From positions 3,363,184-3,427,183 of the forward strand of contig CP036272.1 of the NCBI GenBank assembly GCA_007745635.1: a stretch of 64,000 nt of DNA, given 5' to 3'. Below the pieces are notes generated by a model. The model was not told the origin of the DNA. It saw only the letters and a list, made by a program, of their open reading frames with translations, and ran no database searches. This DNA comes from Stieleria bergensis (GTDB lineage Bacteria; Planctomycetota; Planctomycetia; Pirellulales; Pirellulaceae). Shown here piece after piece: positions 13,896 to 23,650 of this stretch. The translations under genes were made by a program, and so were the position numbers. Numbering within the stretch: the first letter of the stretch is position 1; each line of letters opens with the position of its first letter.

Positions 13896-15071
13896 TCAGG
13901 CCGTTTTTGGGGGCGATGAGTGACGATTGACAGCCCAAACCAGCCCTGCAGCCAGGACTTCGACGACGATAAAGATCACGCGTGCCGAGATCGCGGCCAC
14001 CAAGGCGACGGGTTGTCCGACCACAGGAGCCAAAATGATCGCTAAGACTAACTCGCGAATACCAGCACCACCCGGCAGCAGCGAAACAAAGCCTACCACC
14101 ATCGCCAGAGCAATCGCCGCCATTGAGGCGGCTAGCACTGTGGTTTCTGGGTAGCCAAGCAGGTCCCAACCGGGCAGGCTACGAACCACCATGGCAAAGC
14201 AAGCACCAATCATTAGCCAGGCCAACAGTTGCCAGCACCAAGCGGCGATGAAGAAGCGCCAGCTTGGTTCGATGGGAGGTAATTGAGAGTCCTTGCCATT
14301 TTCGGTCCCGGCGGTTTGTTTGGATCGTTGCTTGCGAACGACGCGATCGACAAGCAAACGCAGGAATCGCGGGATGGTTGGTAGGGTGACCGATAAGCCA
14401 CCAAGCAGTGCAGCCCAGGCAATCCAGCGGGACACTGGTAAGGCAAAGATTAAACCGCCCGCTAAAGCGGCGCCGACCGCCATCATGAAAATCGTTTCCA
14501 GAAAAACGGCGACCGAACCGCGTAGTAGCGGTACACCTAGGTCGTGCAGTTTGCCGGCTCGGATCACGACCACCACGGCCTTGCCGGGCACATACTTGCC
14601 TAGATGCCCTAGCACTTGAGCACCCATGGTGGGTCCGAGAGGCAATCGGTAACCCATCAAGCGACTGGCTTCATGCAGCACCAGCCCGCCTGGAATCAAG
14701 GACCCGCCGTACAAGAGGCTGGCGGCCACCAACCATCCCCAGCGAATCTTTTCCAATGACGGTTTGGACGCGATCAATTGCTGTCGCCGGACGATGAACG
14801 GTTGTGCTTCATCGGCGTTGCTCGCGCTCTGGATGTCCAGGGCAAGATCATCGATCTGCGTTTGGAGATCCTGCTGCTGTTGGTTCCATTTTCGATAGCT
14901 GTCGCGGCCGGTTAAAGCCAAGCCAACAATGACGACCAGCAGGATGAGCGCGCGTACGATTTGCTTTAGCCTTCCTCGGGTTGCGGTTTGCTTTCCTGTG
15001 GGTTGTTTTGCACCGGTTGAGTTTCTGGTTCCGGATAGCGAATCAGGCCGCGACTGAGTCTCGTGTTCCAT
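13896..15071 (-). CDS. LPG-synthase-type (UPF0104) integral membrane protein
   Basis: 391 residues. After a ~35-residue polar N-terminus and a first membrane helix (IVRALILLVVIVGLALTG) comes a coiled region (WNQQQQDLQTQIDDLALDIQ) and then about seven further membrane helices with the family signatures VLGHLGKYVPGKAVVVVIRA and GFVSLLPGGAGIRELVLA. The family flips or modifies lipids, or supplies the membrane half of lysylphosphatidylglycerol synthase; no aminoacyltransferase domain is present. ATG 15071 follows GAGGG and lies 106 bp inside the upstream gene in another frame, an unusually long overlap. Substrate unknown. Confidence 0.8.
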   Translation of the reverse strand: MEHETQSRPDSLSGTRNSTGAKQPTGKQTATRGRLKQIVRALILLVVIVGLALTGRDSYRKWNQQQQDLQTQIDDLALDIQSASNADEAQPFIVRRQQLIASKPSLEKIRWGWLVAASLLYGGSLIPGGLVLHEASRLMGYRLPLGPTMGAQVLGHLGKYVPGKAVVVVIRAGKLHDLGVPLLRGSVAVFLETIFMMAVGAALAGGLIFALPVSRWIAWAALLGGLSVTLPTIPRFLRLLVDRVVRKQRSKQTAGTENGKDSQLPPIEPSWRFFIAAWCWQLLAWLMIGACFAMVVRSLPGWDLLGYPETTVLAASMAAIALAMVVGFVSLLPGGAGIRELVLAIILAPVVGQPVALVAAISARVIFIVVEVLAAGLVWAVNRHSSPPKTA

Positions 15072-17443
15072 ATTTTGATCGCGCCCTCACGGCGTGCTTC
15101 GGATTCTTCTTCAGGTGCAAAGTAGGGTGCATTCTGGTCGATTTGTCTCAGATTCTCGCTGGCGAGCACGCGAACTGCAACGGTGGATGATTCTAAAGCA
15201 GACACCAGGTCTTTGTCGCCACCTTGTTTGAGTTCTTGTTGTGTATATCCGCGAATCAAGCGGAACATGCGTTTGGCTTCTGGGTTCTCCATTGTCGGAT
15301 CGCCACCGCTGATCGCCAGTTGCAGTTGTTTGGCTCCGTCCACGCTACGAGCCAGCATGCCACGCAGGGAACGCAAGTGTCGGCCCCAATAAAGGCGTTG
15401 GCGAGGCATGGAGAGCAAGCCTTGAACGCCGAAGTAGGCCGAGGGATCGTCCAGACAAATCATTGCCAGGCCGGCTTGTGCCACCACTTCGGGACGGCGG
15501 TAGCTCATGACGCTGAGTAAACCCAGATTCAGATTCTCTGCCGGCGTTTTATCGAGCAAGCGATAGAGTTCCTTGGCGGCCGCGAGGTCAAGCTTGCTGG
15601 CGCCTGCACCTGGTTTGGCCCATTCAATCTGGTTGATCGCAGATGGGGGACTAAAGGCAGCCGTCGCGGACCGAAATTCGCAACCTTGCTGTGATTCCAG
15701 CGTTGCCAGCTTCTCGTCGGCCCGAACATCAACGGTCCCGCCGATCACCGAGATCTCCAGGAGGAAGTTGTGATTCTGAGCAAGCAGGGGGTCCTCGCCT
15801 TCGGCCAACTGTCCACGCATTTGCAGTCCGACCAGGGGACGGCCCGCGACGGCGCTGAATTCAAATCGCTGACCGGAAACAGTGACGGAGGCCGTGTCGG
15901 ATTCGTTGTCAAACTGAAAGGTCACGCGGCCCAAGGCGAGGTCGAAGTCAAATAGATCTTGGGCGTCGGCAATCCGTACTTGTGATGGCCCATATAAAGT
16001 TAGCAAGCGCTGGTCACGCTTCTCAGTCACCATTGCCGCCGCGGTAAAGGGGGCGCAGGCAATCCGAGTGCCTGCGGTCAGGATCGCCGCTTCACGAATC
16101 AGTTGCCAAGGCTCGTTTTCCTTGCGAGTGGCGACCAGTGCGCCGGTGGTCAACAAGGTGCCCAGGGCCGCCTGAGATGGATCAGCGATTGGAGGCACGT
16201 CCGTATCCGGGGCTGGCATGACCGGGCTTGGCATGACCGGGCTTGGCATGACCGGGCTTGGCATGACCGGGGCTGGTGTGTCGACAGGCAAGCCAGGTAA
16301 CGTTTTGTCGGCTGTGAGGTCCGTCATCGCCACGGCTGCATCTGGCCCGGTCGTCTTTGGAGCGGCGTCTGGTGGGACTGGCTCTACCACTGGGTCGGGT
16401 GGAATCACTGGAGGCGGAACGGGGACAGCGGGCGAGTCGTCGGTGGCGGGGGCAGCTGGCTGTGTCTGTGCTGGTTCCGTCTGATTCGGCATTGGCTGTG
16501 GGGGCGTGTCGTCGCCGGTCCCCGTTTGATTGTCCTGCTGTGCATTCTTGTCGTTGGGCGTGTCGGTGCTTTTCTGCTGATCCGATTCGCCGTTGTCAGC
16601 CGGACTCTGGTCTGCTGGCTTCTGCGTTGGCGGGGCGGATTCCGGTTGCGGTTCGTTGTTGGTAGTGTTCGTATCGCTGTTGCCGTCAGCGACGGTTCGT
16701 CTACCAGGAGGATTGAAGAGCACCCACCCGCCAATTGCCAGCAACACAACGATGGTCAGTGAAAGACCGATGATCAGTGTCTTTTGTGAGCGCTGTCTAG
16801 ACGCGATTCGCTGCGCCAGTTTTTCGTCGGAGGCCGATTTGGGTTTGACAGTCGGAGAGTTCGCCGCTGGCGGCGCTGCATTGGCCAGTTCGTCGAACTG
16901 GGACGGTGAGGGCGCTGATAACTGGGGCAGGTCAGGGTCACTGGGAACCGACAGACCGGAGATGTCAAAGTTCGGTCCCGATTCAGAGGGTTCCGATTCG
17001 GTGGTGGGGTTTGACGCCGGTGGTCGTTGCGGCTGTTTTGCAGGCGTTGCGTTGCCGCCTGAATGTTCCAAGTCAACGATTCGCTGACGCAGGCTGTCTG
17101 AGATTTCTGCGGGTTCATTCAAAGCGATGGGCAGCACTTGGTGGCACGCTGCGGCCTCCGCCAGAAGTTCCGTCGAGTCCAGGCAGGCTGCTTCAAATTT
17201 GGCGACCAGTTCCGACGAGAGTTCGCTGTCCAGGTAGCAGCTCATCCAGTTGGCGTCGCGCATCGAATCCGCAGCGCTGGGATCGGGGGCAGAGACGCCT
17301 GAGGCCGCCACCAGCACTCTCAGTTGCCGAACGACCTGGGTGGCGAAGGGACTTTCGTCAATCCGCTTCTGCATGTCCTGCATGTCGTCCGACGCGAGCG
17401 TTTGGTCCACGAAGGCTAGCAGTGTTCTGAGAGTAATCCGCAT
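14966..17443 (-). CDS. FecR-like anti-sigma-type protein with proline-rich region
   Basis: 825 residues. The N-terminus MRITLRTLLAFVDQTLASDD matches the planctomycete anti-sigma-like start (TLLAYLDDTL). A proline-rich cytoplasmic linker leads to one membrane helix (222-243), then a long low-complexity P/T/Q/D stretch with PVMPS repeats, then a FecR-like domain (about 430-560: ILTAGTRIACAPFTAAAM ... LLTLYGPSQVRIA) and a C-terminal helical domain. Likely a transmembrane regulator that senses the outer compartment; no sigma gene is adjacent upstream. Same direction as the LPG-type gene, which it overlaps. Confidence 0.7.
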   Translation of the reverse strand: MRITLRTLLAFVDQTLASDDMQDMQKRIDESPFATQVVRQLRVLVAASGVSAPDPSAADSMRDANWMSCYLDSELSSELVAKFEAACLDSTELLAEAAACHQVLPIALNEPAEISDSLRQRIVDLEHSGGNATPAKQPQRPPASNPTTESEPSESGPNFDISGLSVPSDPDLPQLSAPSPSQFDELANAAPPAANSPTVKPKSASDEKLAQRIASRQRSQKTLIIGLSLTIVVLLAIGGWVLFNPPGRRTVADGNSDTNTTNNEPQPESAPPTQKPADQSPADNGESDQQKSTDTPNDKNAQQDNQTGTGDDTPPQPMPNQTEPAQTQPAAPATDDSPAVPVPPPVIPPDPVVEPVPPDAAPKTTGPDAAVAMTDLTADKTLPGLPVDTPAPVMPSPVMPSPVMPSPVMPAPDTDVPPIADPSQAALGTLLTTGALVATRKENEPWQLIREAAILTAGTRIACAPFTAAAMVTEKRDQRLLTLYGPSQVRIADAQDLFDFDLALGRVTFQFDNESDTASVTVSGQRFEFSAVAGRPLVGLQMRGQLAEGEDPLLAQNHNFLLEISVIGGTVDVRADEKLATLESQQGCEFRSATAAFSPPSAINQIEWAKPGAGASKLDLAAAKELYRLLDKTPAENLNLGLLSVMSYRRPEVVAQAGLAMICLDDPSAYFGVQGLLSMPRQRLYWGRHLRSLRGMLARSVDGAKQLQLAISGGDPTMENPEAKRMFRLIRGYTQQELKQGGDKDLVSALESSTVAVRVLASENLRQIDQNAPYFAPEEESEARREGAIKIWNTRLSRGLIRYPEPETQPVQNNPQESKPQPEEG
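16215..16276 (-). repeat. 15-bp tandem repeat encoding PVMPS
   Basis: Four units of GGCATGACCGGGCTT (plus strand), in frame with the 825-codon gene; translates as repeated PVMPS. In-frame repeat length can vary by slippage without breaking the gene. Confidence 0.9.
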
Positions 17444-17735
17444 GGCGATGGCATCAAAATCGAGTTGAAAAAGGCGGCGAGACCCGCATCACTGGTGTTA
17501 GCGAATGGCGGGGAGTGCAGCGGTTCTTCATGTTTAGTGGCAGCGGCCGGGGAATTCCGTGCAGCATTCCAGAGATTTTCACGATTTGTTACGCGATTCA
17601 AATGGCTGGCATCAGCATGCAAACGGCGGTTTTCCTGCTAAACTAGGCGGAATTGGTTGCTGCTGCCTCACCGGGTGCGGCCAGGCAGCGCCAATGAAAA
17701 CGCCCTGCTCTATTCCCTTGCCGAGATCGAACCTG

Positions 17736-19241
17736 ATGCGACTCCGATTCCCTGCCTTGTTCTGTATGTTCCTTGCCTTGGCGCTGCAAGCTGCCAAGAC
17801 GACTCACGCCGAAGAGCGTCCCAATGTCATTGTGGTGTTATGCGATGACATTCGCTGGAACGCTCTTTCCTGTGCTGGGCACCCGCATTTGAAGACCCCG
17901 CACATTGATTCTTTGGCGTCCGAGGGGCTGTATTTCGAGAACATGTTTTGCACCACCAGCCTGTGCTCACCCAGCCGGGCGACGATTTTGAGCGGTTTGT
18001 ATGCTCACGCGCATGGTGTAACGAATAACTTCACCGACTATCCCGCTCAGTTGGATAGCTTTCCACGTCGTTTGCAGCAGGCTGGTTATGAAACGGCCTA
18101 TATCGGAAAGTGGCATATGGGTGAGAAGAGTGACGAGCCACGTCCGGGCTTTGATTACTTTGTGACTCACAAGGGTCAGGGGAAGTACTTTGACACCGAG
18201 TTTAATTTCAACGGTAACGGCCGCCGTGTGGTTCCCGGCTATTACACCACGGTTGTCACCGACATGTCGCTAGACTGGATGAAGGAACAGGGCAAGAAAA
18301 GTGACAAGCCGTTCATGCTGATGATTGGTCAGAAAGCGCCACACAGTTTCTACTTTCCCGAACCCAAGTATCAGCACGTCTTTGATGACGTTGAAGTCAA
18401 CTACCCCCACAGCGCGTTCCATCTCGAAGACAAGCCGGAGTGGATTACGAAGCGACTCAAGACTTGGCATGGCATTTATGGGCCGATCTTTGATTGGCGC
18501 AAAGAGTTCCCCGATGATAGGGCCTCGAGCGTCGTTGACTTTGCTCGGATGGTGCGTGCCTATTGGGGCACGATCTTGTCTGTCGACGACAGCATGGGAC
18601 GCTTGATTGCCTATCTGAAGGAAACCGACCAGTACGATACGACGATGATTGTCTTTCTGGGCGACAATGGCTTGCTGGAAGGTGAACATGGGATGGTCGA
18701 CAAACGGACCGCTCACGAGGCGAGCCTCCGCGTGCCGATGATCATTCGCTATCCAAAGTGGACCAATAAGAGCGGTCCCCAGCGCGTTGCACAGCAAGTG
18801 CTGACAACAGACGTCGCGCCAACAATCTTGGATGCTGCAGGGGCTGAGCCAATGTCGGGCATTCACGGGTCATCGATCAAGCCAATCGTCGGCAATCCCA
18901 ACGCGAAGTGGCGTACCGAGTGGCTGTACCATTACAATTATGAAAAGCAGTTTCCTTACACGCCAAACGTTCGCTCGGTTCGTGGCGATCGCTTCAAGTA
19001 CATTCGTTATCCGCATGGCGACGGCAGCGCGGACAAACACATGGCAGAACTGTACGATCTTCAAAACGATCCGTCGGAAAGCACGAACTTGATCAACAAT
19101 CCAGACTTCAAGCAAACGGTGGTGGAGATGCAGAAGCGGTACGTCAACGCACTGAAACGCGTCGGCTTGACCGAAGCGACCGACAAGATGCCGCTTGATC
19201 AAGGCATTGGCACCGCACTACCCGACAAAGACATTCGCTAA
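17736..19241 (+). CDS. Secreted sulfatase (S1 family, Cys-type)
   Basis: 501 residues from ATG 17736, which opens a clean signal peptide ([20 protein letters not shown]); an in-frame ATG at 17694 would add 14 residues. [13 protein letters not shown] gives the metal-binding aspartates and [11 protein letters not shown] the C-x-P-S-R motif, with Cys77 converted to formylglycine by a maturase. GKWHMG and [25 protein letters not shown] are further active-site blocks. Removes sulfate esters from polysaccharides, probably algal, outside the cytoplasm. Faces away from the FecR-like gene and converges with the DUF6807 gene. Confidence 0.92.
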   Translation: MRLRFPALFCMFLALALQAAKTTHAEERPNVIVVLCDDIRWNALSCAGHPHLKTPHIDSLASEGLYFENMFCTTSLCSPSRATILSGLYAHAHGVTNNFTDYPAQLDSFPRRLQQAGYETAYIGKWHMGEKSDEPRPGFDYFVTHKGQGKYFDTEFNFNGNGRRVVPGYYTTVVTDMSLDWMKEQGKKSDKPFMLMIGQKAPHSFYFPEPKYQHVFDDVEVNYPHSAFHLEDKPEWITKRLKTWHGIYGPIFDWRKEFPDDRASSVVDFARMVRAYWGTILSVDDSMGRLIAYLKETDQYDTTMIVFLGDNGLLEGEHGMVDKRTAHEASLRVPMIIRYPKWTNKSGPQRVAQQVLTTDVAPTILDAAGAEPMSGIHGSSIKPIVGNPNAKWRTEWLYHYNYEKQFPYTPNVRSVRGDRFKYIRYPHGDGSADKHMAELYDLQNDPSESTNLINNPDFKQTVVEMQKRYVNALKRVGLTEATDKMPLDQGIGTALPDKDIR

Positions 19242-19303
19242 GTCTGGTTTTGAGTCTCAGGACGCGTGTCGATTGGGCGCGCGTCAGGCTGGCACACGGC
19301 TTT

Positions 19304-20314
19304 TCATTCAGTGACTCGAATGACTTCGGAATGCACGTGTGGCTTCTTCGACCGTTGGATGACAAAGGCGGCGCGTTGATCAAACGCCGCCGCGATCTCG
19401 GCGGCCTGTTTGGTGTCCAAGTCACCACCGTGAGCATGCAACAGGTACCGTAATCGCAGCGGATTGGATTGGCTGATCGTGTAACCATCGTTCATGCAAA
19501 ACGAAGCGCCCATCCAGCCATCTTGGCGAACATGCCAGTGCGTCGGATAACGTGGATTGTCGGCGTTATCGAAGTAGGTGATGCCCTGGCGCTGGGGCTT
19601 GCGGTCGGCTCCGCTACCAATTGCAACGCTGCCTGAATAGTCCATCCATGCAGCGGCATTAGCGAAGATCGCTTTTTCTCCGACCCGACCTTTGCTGTCC
19701 GTCAACCGGCCATCGCCGAAGTGTCCGGAGAGAGATTTGGCAACACGAACGGCTAAAAAGCCAAAATTCGTTTTGCCCAGCTCAACTTTCTGTGCCGAAC
19801 CGGCCGGTCGAACGGTTAGCTGAAATTCGACGAGTTGTTCGTCGTTTGAGAGCGGCGTCATTTGCGCGACCACATCGCTTTCGAGCAGCTCAACATCTTG
19901 ATTGTCATACCAGCCTAGCTGGACAGCCATCGTCGCCTGATCGGGGCCATCTTGATAGCAATACCATTGTTTCTGGCGGATCTGAGTGCCGGAGGTGTTG
20001 CTCCAGAAGTCGCTGCCGGCAACATCGTGATGAGCAAACCAAATCGAACGATGGTGGTCGTGGTTGCCGGCTCCCGGATGTCCAATCCGAGTCAGCTGGC
20101 TCTGTTGCGGTCCATGGAAGGGATACAGGAACGGACGCTCATACTGGCGTCCGAAGTGCCAACAGGTCTTTTCGATTCCATCGACTTGAAAGGACGCTCT
20201 GTGTCCATCTTGAGGAACAACTTCGCAGCGTTGGAGGGCTTGGCCGAGTGCAGGAACAGCGAACCCGAGCAGAATTGAAATGAAGAGCACCGAGCGTGCA
20301 ACGAAACTGGGCAT
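19304..20314 (-). CDS. Secreted DUF6807 / PmoA-like protein
   Basis: 336 residues from ATG 20314 (MPSFVARSVLFISILLGFAV, signal peptide); starts at 20338 or 20413 are also open. Motifs: RPFLYPFHGPQQSQLTRIGHPG, HDHHRSIWFAHHDVAG, and near the end THWHVRQDGWMGASFCMN. These match the planctomycete/Bacteroidetes family often labelled PmoA or DUF6807, whose beta-sandwich fold is found beside dehydrogenases and glycosidases; the label PmoA (methane monooxygenase) is almost surely misleading. Substrate unknown. Confidence 0.8.
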   Translation of the reverse strand: MPSFVARSVLFISILLGFAVPALGQALQRCEVVPQDGHRASFQVDGIEKTCWHFGRQYERPFLYPFHGPQQSQLTRIGHPGAGNHDHHRSIWFAHHDVAGSDFWSNTSGTQIRQKQWYCYQDGPDQATMAVQLGWYDNQDVELLESDVVAQMTPLSNDEQLVEFQLTVRPAGSAQKVELGKTNFGFLAVRVAKSLSGHFGDGRLTDSKGRVGEKAIFANAAAWMDYSGSVAIGSGADRKPQRQGITYFDNADNPRYPTHWHVRQDGWMGASFCMNDGYTISQSNPLRLRYLLHAHGGDLDTKQAAEIAAAFDQRAAFVIQRSKKPHVHSEVIRVTE

Positions 20315-20467
20315 GATCTTGGGCAGAATGTGGGACATGGGAACAAACGGGGACACGCACGTGACTTTGCCCCGATGGGGGCAGTCGCTGCTATCCATTG
20401 TATCCTCCCGCACCGCCGAGATCGCTGAACGGCTAGCCGCAAAATGCTTGCTCTCGACTGAGCCGAC

Positions 20468-22315
20468 TCACCGGGTGTGAAACTTACCGGTTGTAAACGA
20501 CCAAACCTTGCCTTCGCGATTGGTGACCAGCACACGGTAGAAGTAATTGGTGTTTGGGGTGAGCTTTTCCAAGCGAAGTTGGTTGTCACCGCGCTTGACT
20601 GCCAGTGGCTTCGACGTATTTGCCCAGGCGCGATCACTGTCCTGGGTGGACTGGCTGACGGCAGAGTTCCGTTCTGTCCCGTGCAGTTTCCGGTTGGCAA
20701 AGGTTAGGCAGTCCGAAGGGCCGTAGTAAATTGTCGCCGTCGCGTCCTGGCCGGCGTGGTCAAGTGAGACGTTGATCGTTGCTTGGGAATCCGTGGTGCT
20801 GGAGACGCGGATGTCACGGATTGCGATCGGCAATCGAAACAACTGTTCGGTTGCTGAAGGGGAGAGAAAGTTTGGCAACGGGGTTGGCTTGGAGATACGT
20901 GGCGGTTGCTTGAACTCGTAGAATTTCATGCCGCCTGTGCCCATCGTAAACTCACCCCCGGTAGTCACCCGCCAAGTTTTGTTAGCGATCTCTTTGGACT
21001 TGCAGTTGAAGGTGTCCATCGCCTGCCAACGTCCGCCTTGGTCGAGCAGCCATCCGCGACGGCGAACCTCACGGATTAGATCTCCTGTGCGCTGCAGGTG
21101 TGGAGGCCCGGGAACCTCGCAGAACGAGCCAGGCAAAAGGTTGTCTCTGGGTTTGCCTTGGTTCCATTTTCGGCCCACGGCGTACAGTTTCCAACGTTCA
21201 GTGGGATGGTCCCAGAAGTATCCGTAGTAAGTGTCGTACATGCCGTCGGATTCAACACGCAGCGCTTGAACACAGGTGCTCGGTCGATCCGGCATGGGGT
21301 GCCAGTTGCGTAGTTTGACGCCTGATCCTTCGTGTCCAAATCCGCTGAACTCCGCCGCGGGTGATCCCGCGGCCAAGAGGTGAGGCATTTGTTTCAGCGG
21401 TGGTACCTTGCCACCGGCTCGGGCCGCCCACATTGAGAAGTTGAAATGACCGTTGGAACGTCGATCGGCGTCGAATGATGTGCCAAAGTAACCAAACGGC
21501 GTGGTGATCGGTGAGTAGCTGGATGTGTCGCTGACACTGCGAGTCGTCATCACCCACAGCCGACTTTTTTCAACCTTGGAACATGCGTACCCGCCGTGAA
21601 CAGCAGCCGGTCGCCATCTCGCTCGCAACAGTTGTGCCTCCTGGACGGCAGGGCCGTAGACATCCACGTGAGACAGGCTGCCGACGCCCTGGCCTTTCGC
21701 AGTGATGGTCTGTGCTTGCAAAGAGAATTCGTATTGTCCCGGTTGACTGGGGCTGAACGTTAGCCGCCAAGGTTGTGCAGTGCTCGAATCACGGGGCGCT
21801 GTGTTCAGTGTTTGCGACTGATCGCCCAGTCTGGCAATGATTTTGGAGCCGGCCTGCGAAGGGCCAACGGAAAGATGGACGTTAAACGTTAGGGTTCCCG
21901 GCTGGGAAATCCAAAGGTGCCAGCGCATGGTTCCGTCGGTTCGAAGCCAACGGTCCAGTACAGCGAAATTGGGTTTGATCAAGGCTTCGTCGCCTACCTT
22001 GGGGCGATGGGAATCACCACTGGCGCGGCACACCCCTGGATCGAAGAAACCGTTGCTTGCCGTTAAGACAATTTTGTTGCCCTGTGCGGGCTGGCCCAGC
22101 AAGTAATAAGCATCGCCTGTGATGTCTTTGCCAGCCAGAAACTTCTCGGGTGGCGTGGCTAATTGGCCGTCGCCTTTTGGAACTTGCGCAACGCTCCTCT
22201 CAGCGGTCCCAACGAGTGTCAAGGCAAGCCAGGCGAGTGTCACAGGCAACATGCAGTGAGCAGCGAATCGCGAGTGGACCCGTTGAGAGCGGTTTGTGAA
22301 TGGCATCAGCATCAT
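20468..22315 (-). CDS. Secreted DUF3472-type protein with fibronectin-III-like tail
   Basis: About 615 residues from ATG 22315 (MMLMPFTNRSQRV..., signal peptide ending near RSVAQ); the open frame extends to 22468. N-terminal beta-domain (about 40-230) with lectin-like repeats around WHLWISQPGTLTFNVHL; central DUF3472-like block GTSFDADRRSNGHFNFSMWAA ... YYGYFWDHPTERWKLYAVGRK ... PGSFCEVPGPPHLQRTGDLIRE; C-terminal ~100 residues (RVSSTTDSQATINVSLDHAG ... LTPNTNYFYRVLVTNREGK) are a fibronectin-III-like module. Probably polysaccharide-binding and extracellular. Ends 55 bp before the next gene in the same direction. Confidence 0.75.
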   Translation of the reverse strand: MMLMPFTNRSQRVHSRFAAHCMLPVTLAWLALTLVGTAERSVAQVPKGDGQLATPPEKFLAGKDITGDAYYLLGQPAQGNKIVLTASNGFFDPGVCRASGDSHRPKVGDEALIKPNFAVLDRWLRTDGTMRWHLWISQPGTLTFNVHLSVGPSQAGSKIIARLGDQSQTLNTAPRDSSTAQPWRLTFSPSQPGQYEFSLQAQTITAKGQGVGSLSHVDVYGPAVQEAQLLRARWRPAAVHGGYACSKVEKSRLWVMTTRSVSDTSSYSPITTPFGYFGTSFDADRRSNGHFNFSMWAARAGGKVPPLKQMPHLLAAGSPAAEFSGFGHEGSGVKLRNWHPMPDRPSTCVQALRVESDGMYDTYYGYFWDHPTERWKLYAVGRKWNQGKPRDNLLPGSFCEVPGPPHLQRTGDLIREVRRRGWLLDQGGRWQAMDTFNCKSKEIANKTWRVTTGGEFTMGTGGMKFYEFKQPPRISKPTPLPNFLSPSATEQLFRLPIAIRDIRVSSTTDSQATINVSLDHAGQDATATIYYGPSDCLTFANRKLHGTERNSAVSQSTQDSDRAWANTSKPLAVKRGDNQLRLEKLTPNTNYFYRVLVTNREGKVWSFTTGKFHTR

Positions 22316-22640
22316 CAGTGGCAGGTGAAGGGTTGGTCGGTTGAGTGACAGCGTGGATCTAAGGGTGTTGGCGAACGGCCGACAAAATGGGTCAGTGAGG
22401 GCTAGGGTTTCCCTCTGCGGTGTGAGGCGGAAGGTTGCGGATTCGCATTTTCGGTTGCTCGGTTGCATCTAGCAATTACCGTCAGCAGTTAAGCAACGAT
22501 TTAATGTTGGGCTGGCCGACGCCGTTCCCCCTCGGACCGGCATTGTGGTCTTGGGGTTTGTTCGAGCACGCACCGATGCGATGTTTGGCGGAAACCGCCA
22601 CTGTCCCCACACAATTCACTCGACGACGGAGTCTCTACGA

Positions 22641-23378
22641 ATGCGCTCATGGACTTGCTGGGTGGCCCTGGCGATCAGCTTCACTTTAGGTTCTGCATCG
22701 CATGCTGGCCTGATTTCCATTAACTTCAACAATACGGAATCTGCTGCGTGGGTGATTGGCCCTGGAGTCGCCGCCGGTCCGCTTGATTCCATTAACTGGA
22801 ATAATACCTCGACGGCCTCTGGTAGTGGCGTCTCGTTGGTCGACGACGATGGAAATCTGACAGGTGCGGTTCTGAGCTGGAATTCTAGCAATACTTGGAC
22901 GAACGGTGATTTAAATGGATACGCCGATCGCCGCCTGCTGCACCCCTATCTGGACGATGGAAACGGTGGGCTTGAAGTGGTGATTGAGAACATCCCTTAC
23001 CTCAGGTATCGCGTTTACGGAGTCCTGTCGAGCGGTCAGAACGGGAATCTTTCAACGTACACCACTCGGGATTTTAGCGTCAATGGATCCGCTGTTCTGG
23101 GCGGCAATGCAAGCGCCGCCGGAGATTATGACTACGCGCAGAACAATTTCGGAAGTGACCCTTGGCGGCAAGTGACCACCGATCAGATTGGGAATTACTG
23201 GCTGAGCGATGAATTGAACGGTGATCTTACCATCGAAGGCTTGGGCCGCAGCGGGTCAAGTCGCGGTAGTCTGGCGGGGATCGTGATCGAGTCGGTTCCA
23301 GAACCCGGTACCGGGACCGTGCTTTGCATGGCGATCCTGATGGGAACAGCCGGGATTCGTCGACGACGGCAGAAGTAG
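22641..23378 (+). CDS. PEP-CTERM-sorted exported protein
   Basis: 245 residues from ATG 22641, preceded by CGGAG; the frame open to 22545 has no signal peptide. Signal peptide MRSWTCWVALAISFTLGSAS, a beta-rich body with many N/S/G residues, and a C-terminal sorting signal VPEPGTGTVLCMAILMGTAG followed by IRRRRQK. The PEP motif, membrane helix and basic tail are recognised by exosortase, which moves and cleaves the protein at the cell surface. Function of the body unknown. Confidence 0.88.
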   Translation: MRSWTCWVALAISFTLGSASHAGLISINFNNTESAAWVIGPGVAAGPLDSINWNNTSTASGSGVSLVDDDGNLTGAVLSWNSSNTWTNGDLNGYADRRLLHPYLDDGNGGLEVVIENIPYLRYRVYGVLSSGQNGNLSTYTTRDFSVNGSAVLGGNASAAGDYDYAQNNFGSDPWRQVTTDQIGNYWLSDELNGDLTIEGLGRSGSSRGSLAGIVIESVPEPGTGTVLCMAILMGTAGIRRRRQK

Positions 23379-23650
23379 ATACTCGCCTGTCCTTGATTCG
23401 GTTGATTCGGACTCGTTGGATACTGGAGCAAGCTCCGGATCGCCCAACGATGTCCGTCGACGGTGCGTTCTGCACTGGGGGCGTTCTGCTTCATCAAGCC
23501 TGCGATAGGGATGACTCCATCGGAGACCCGCGTTGGCTTAGACGTGTCGCGGCAACTAGGCGTAAGGCAGTCGCGTGCTGGCCCCCGTTCAGAGAGGCTA
23601 CAGCGCATGGTCGATGCCGTTTCCAGACGCTTCCTTCGTTCACGACACGG

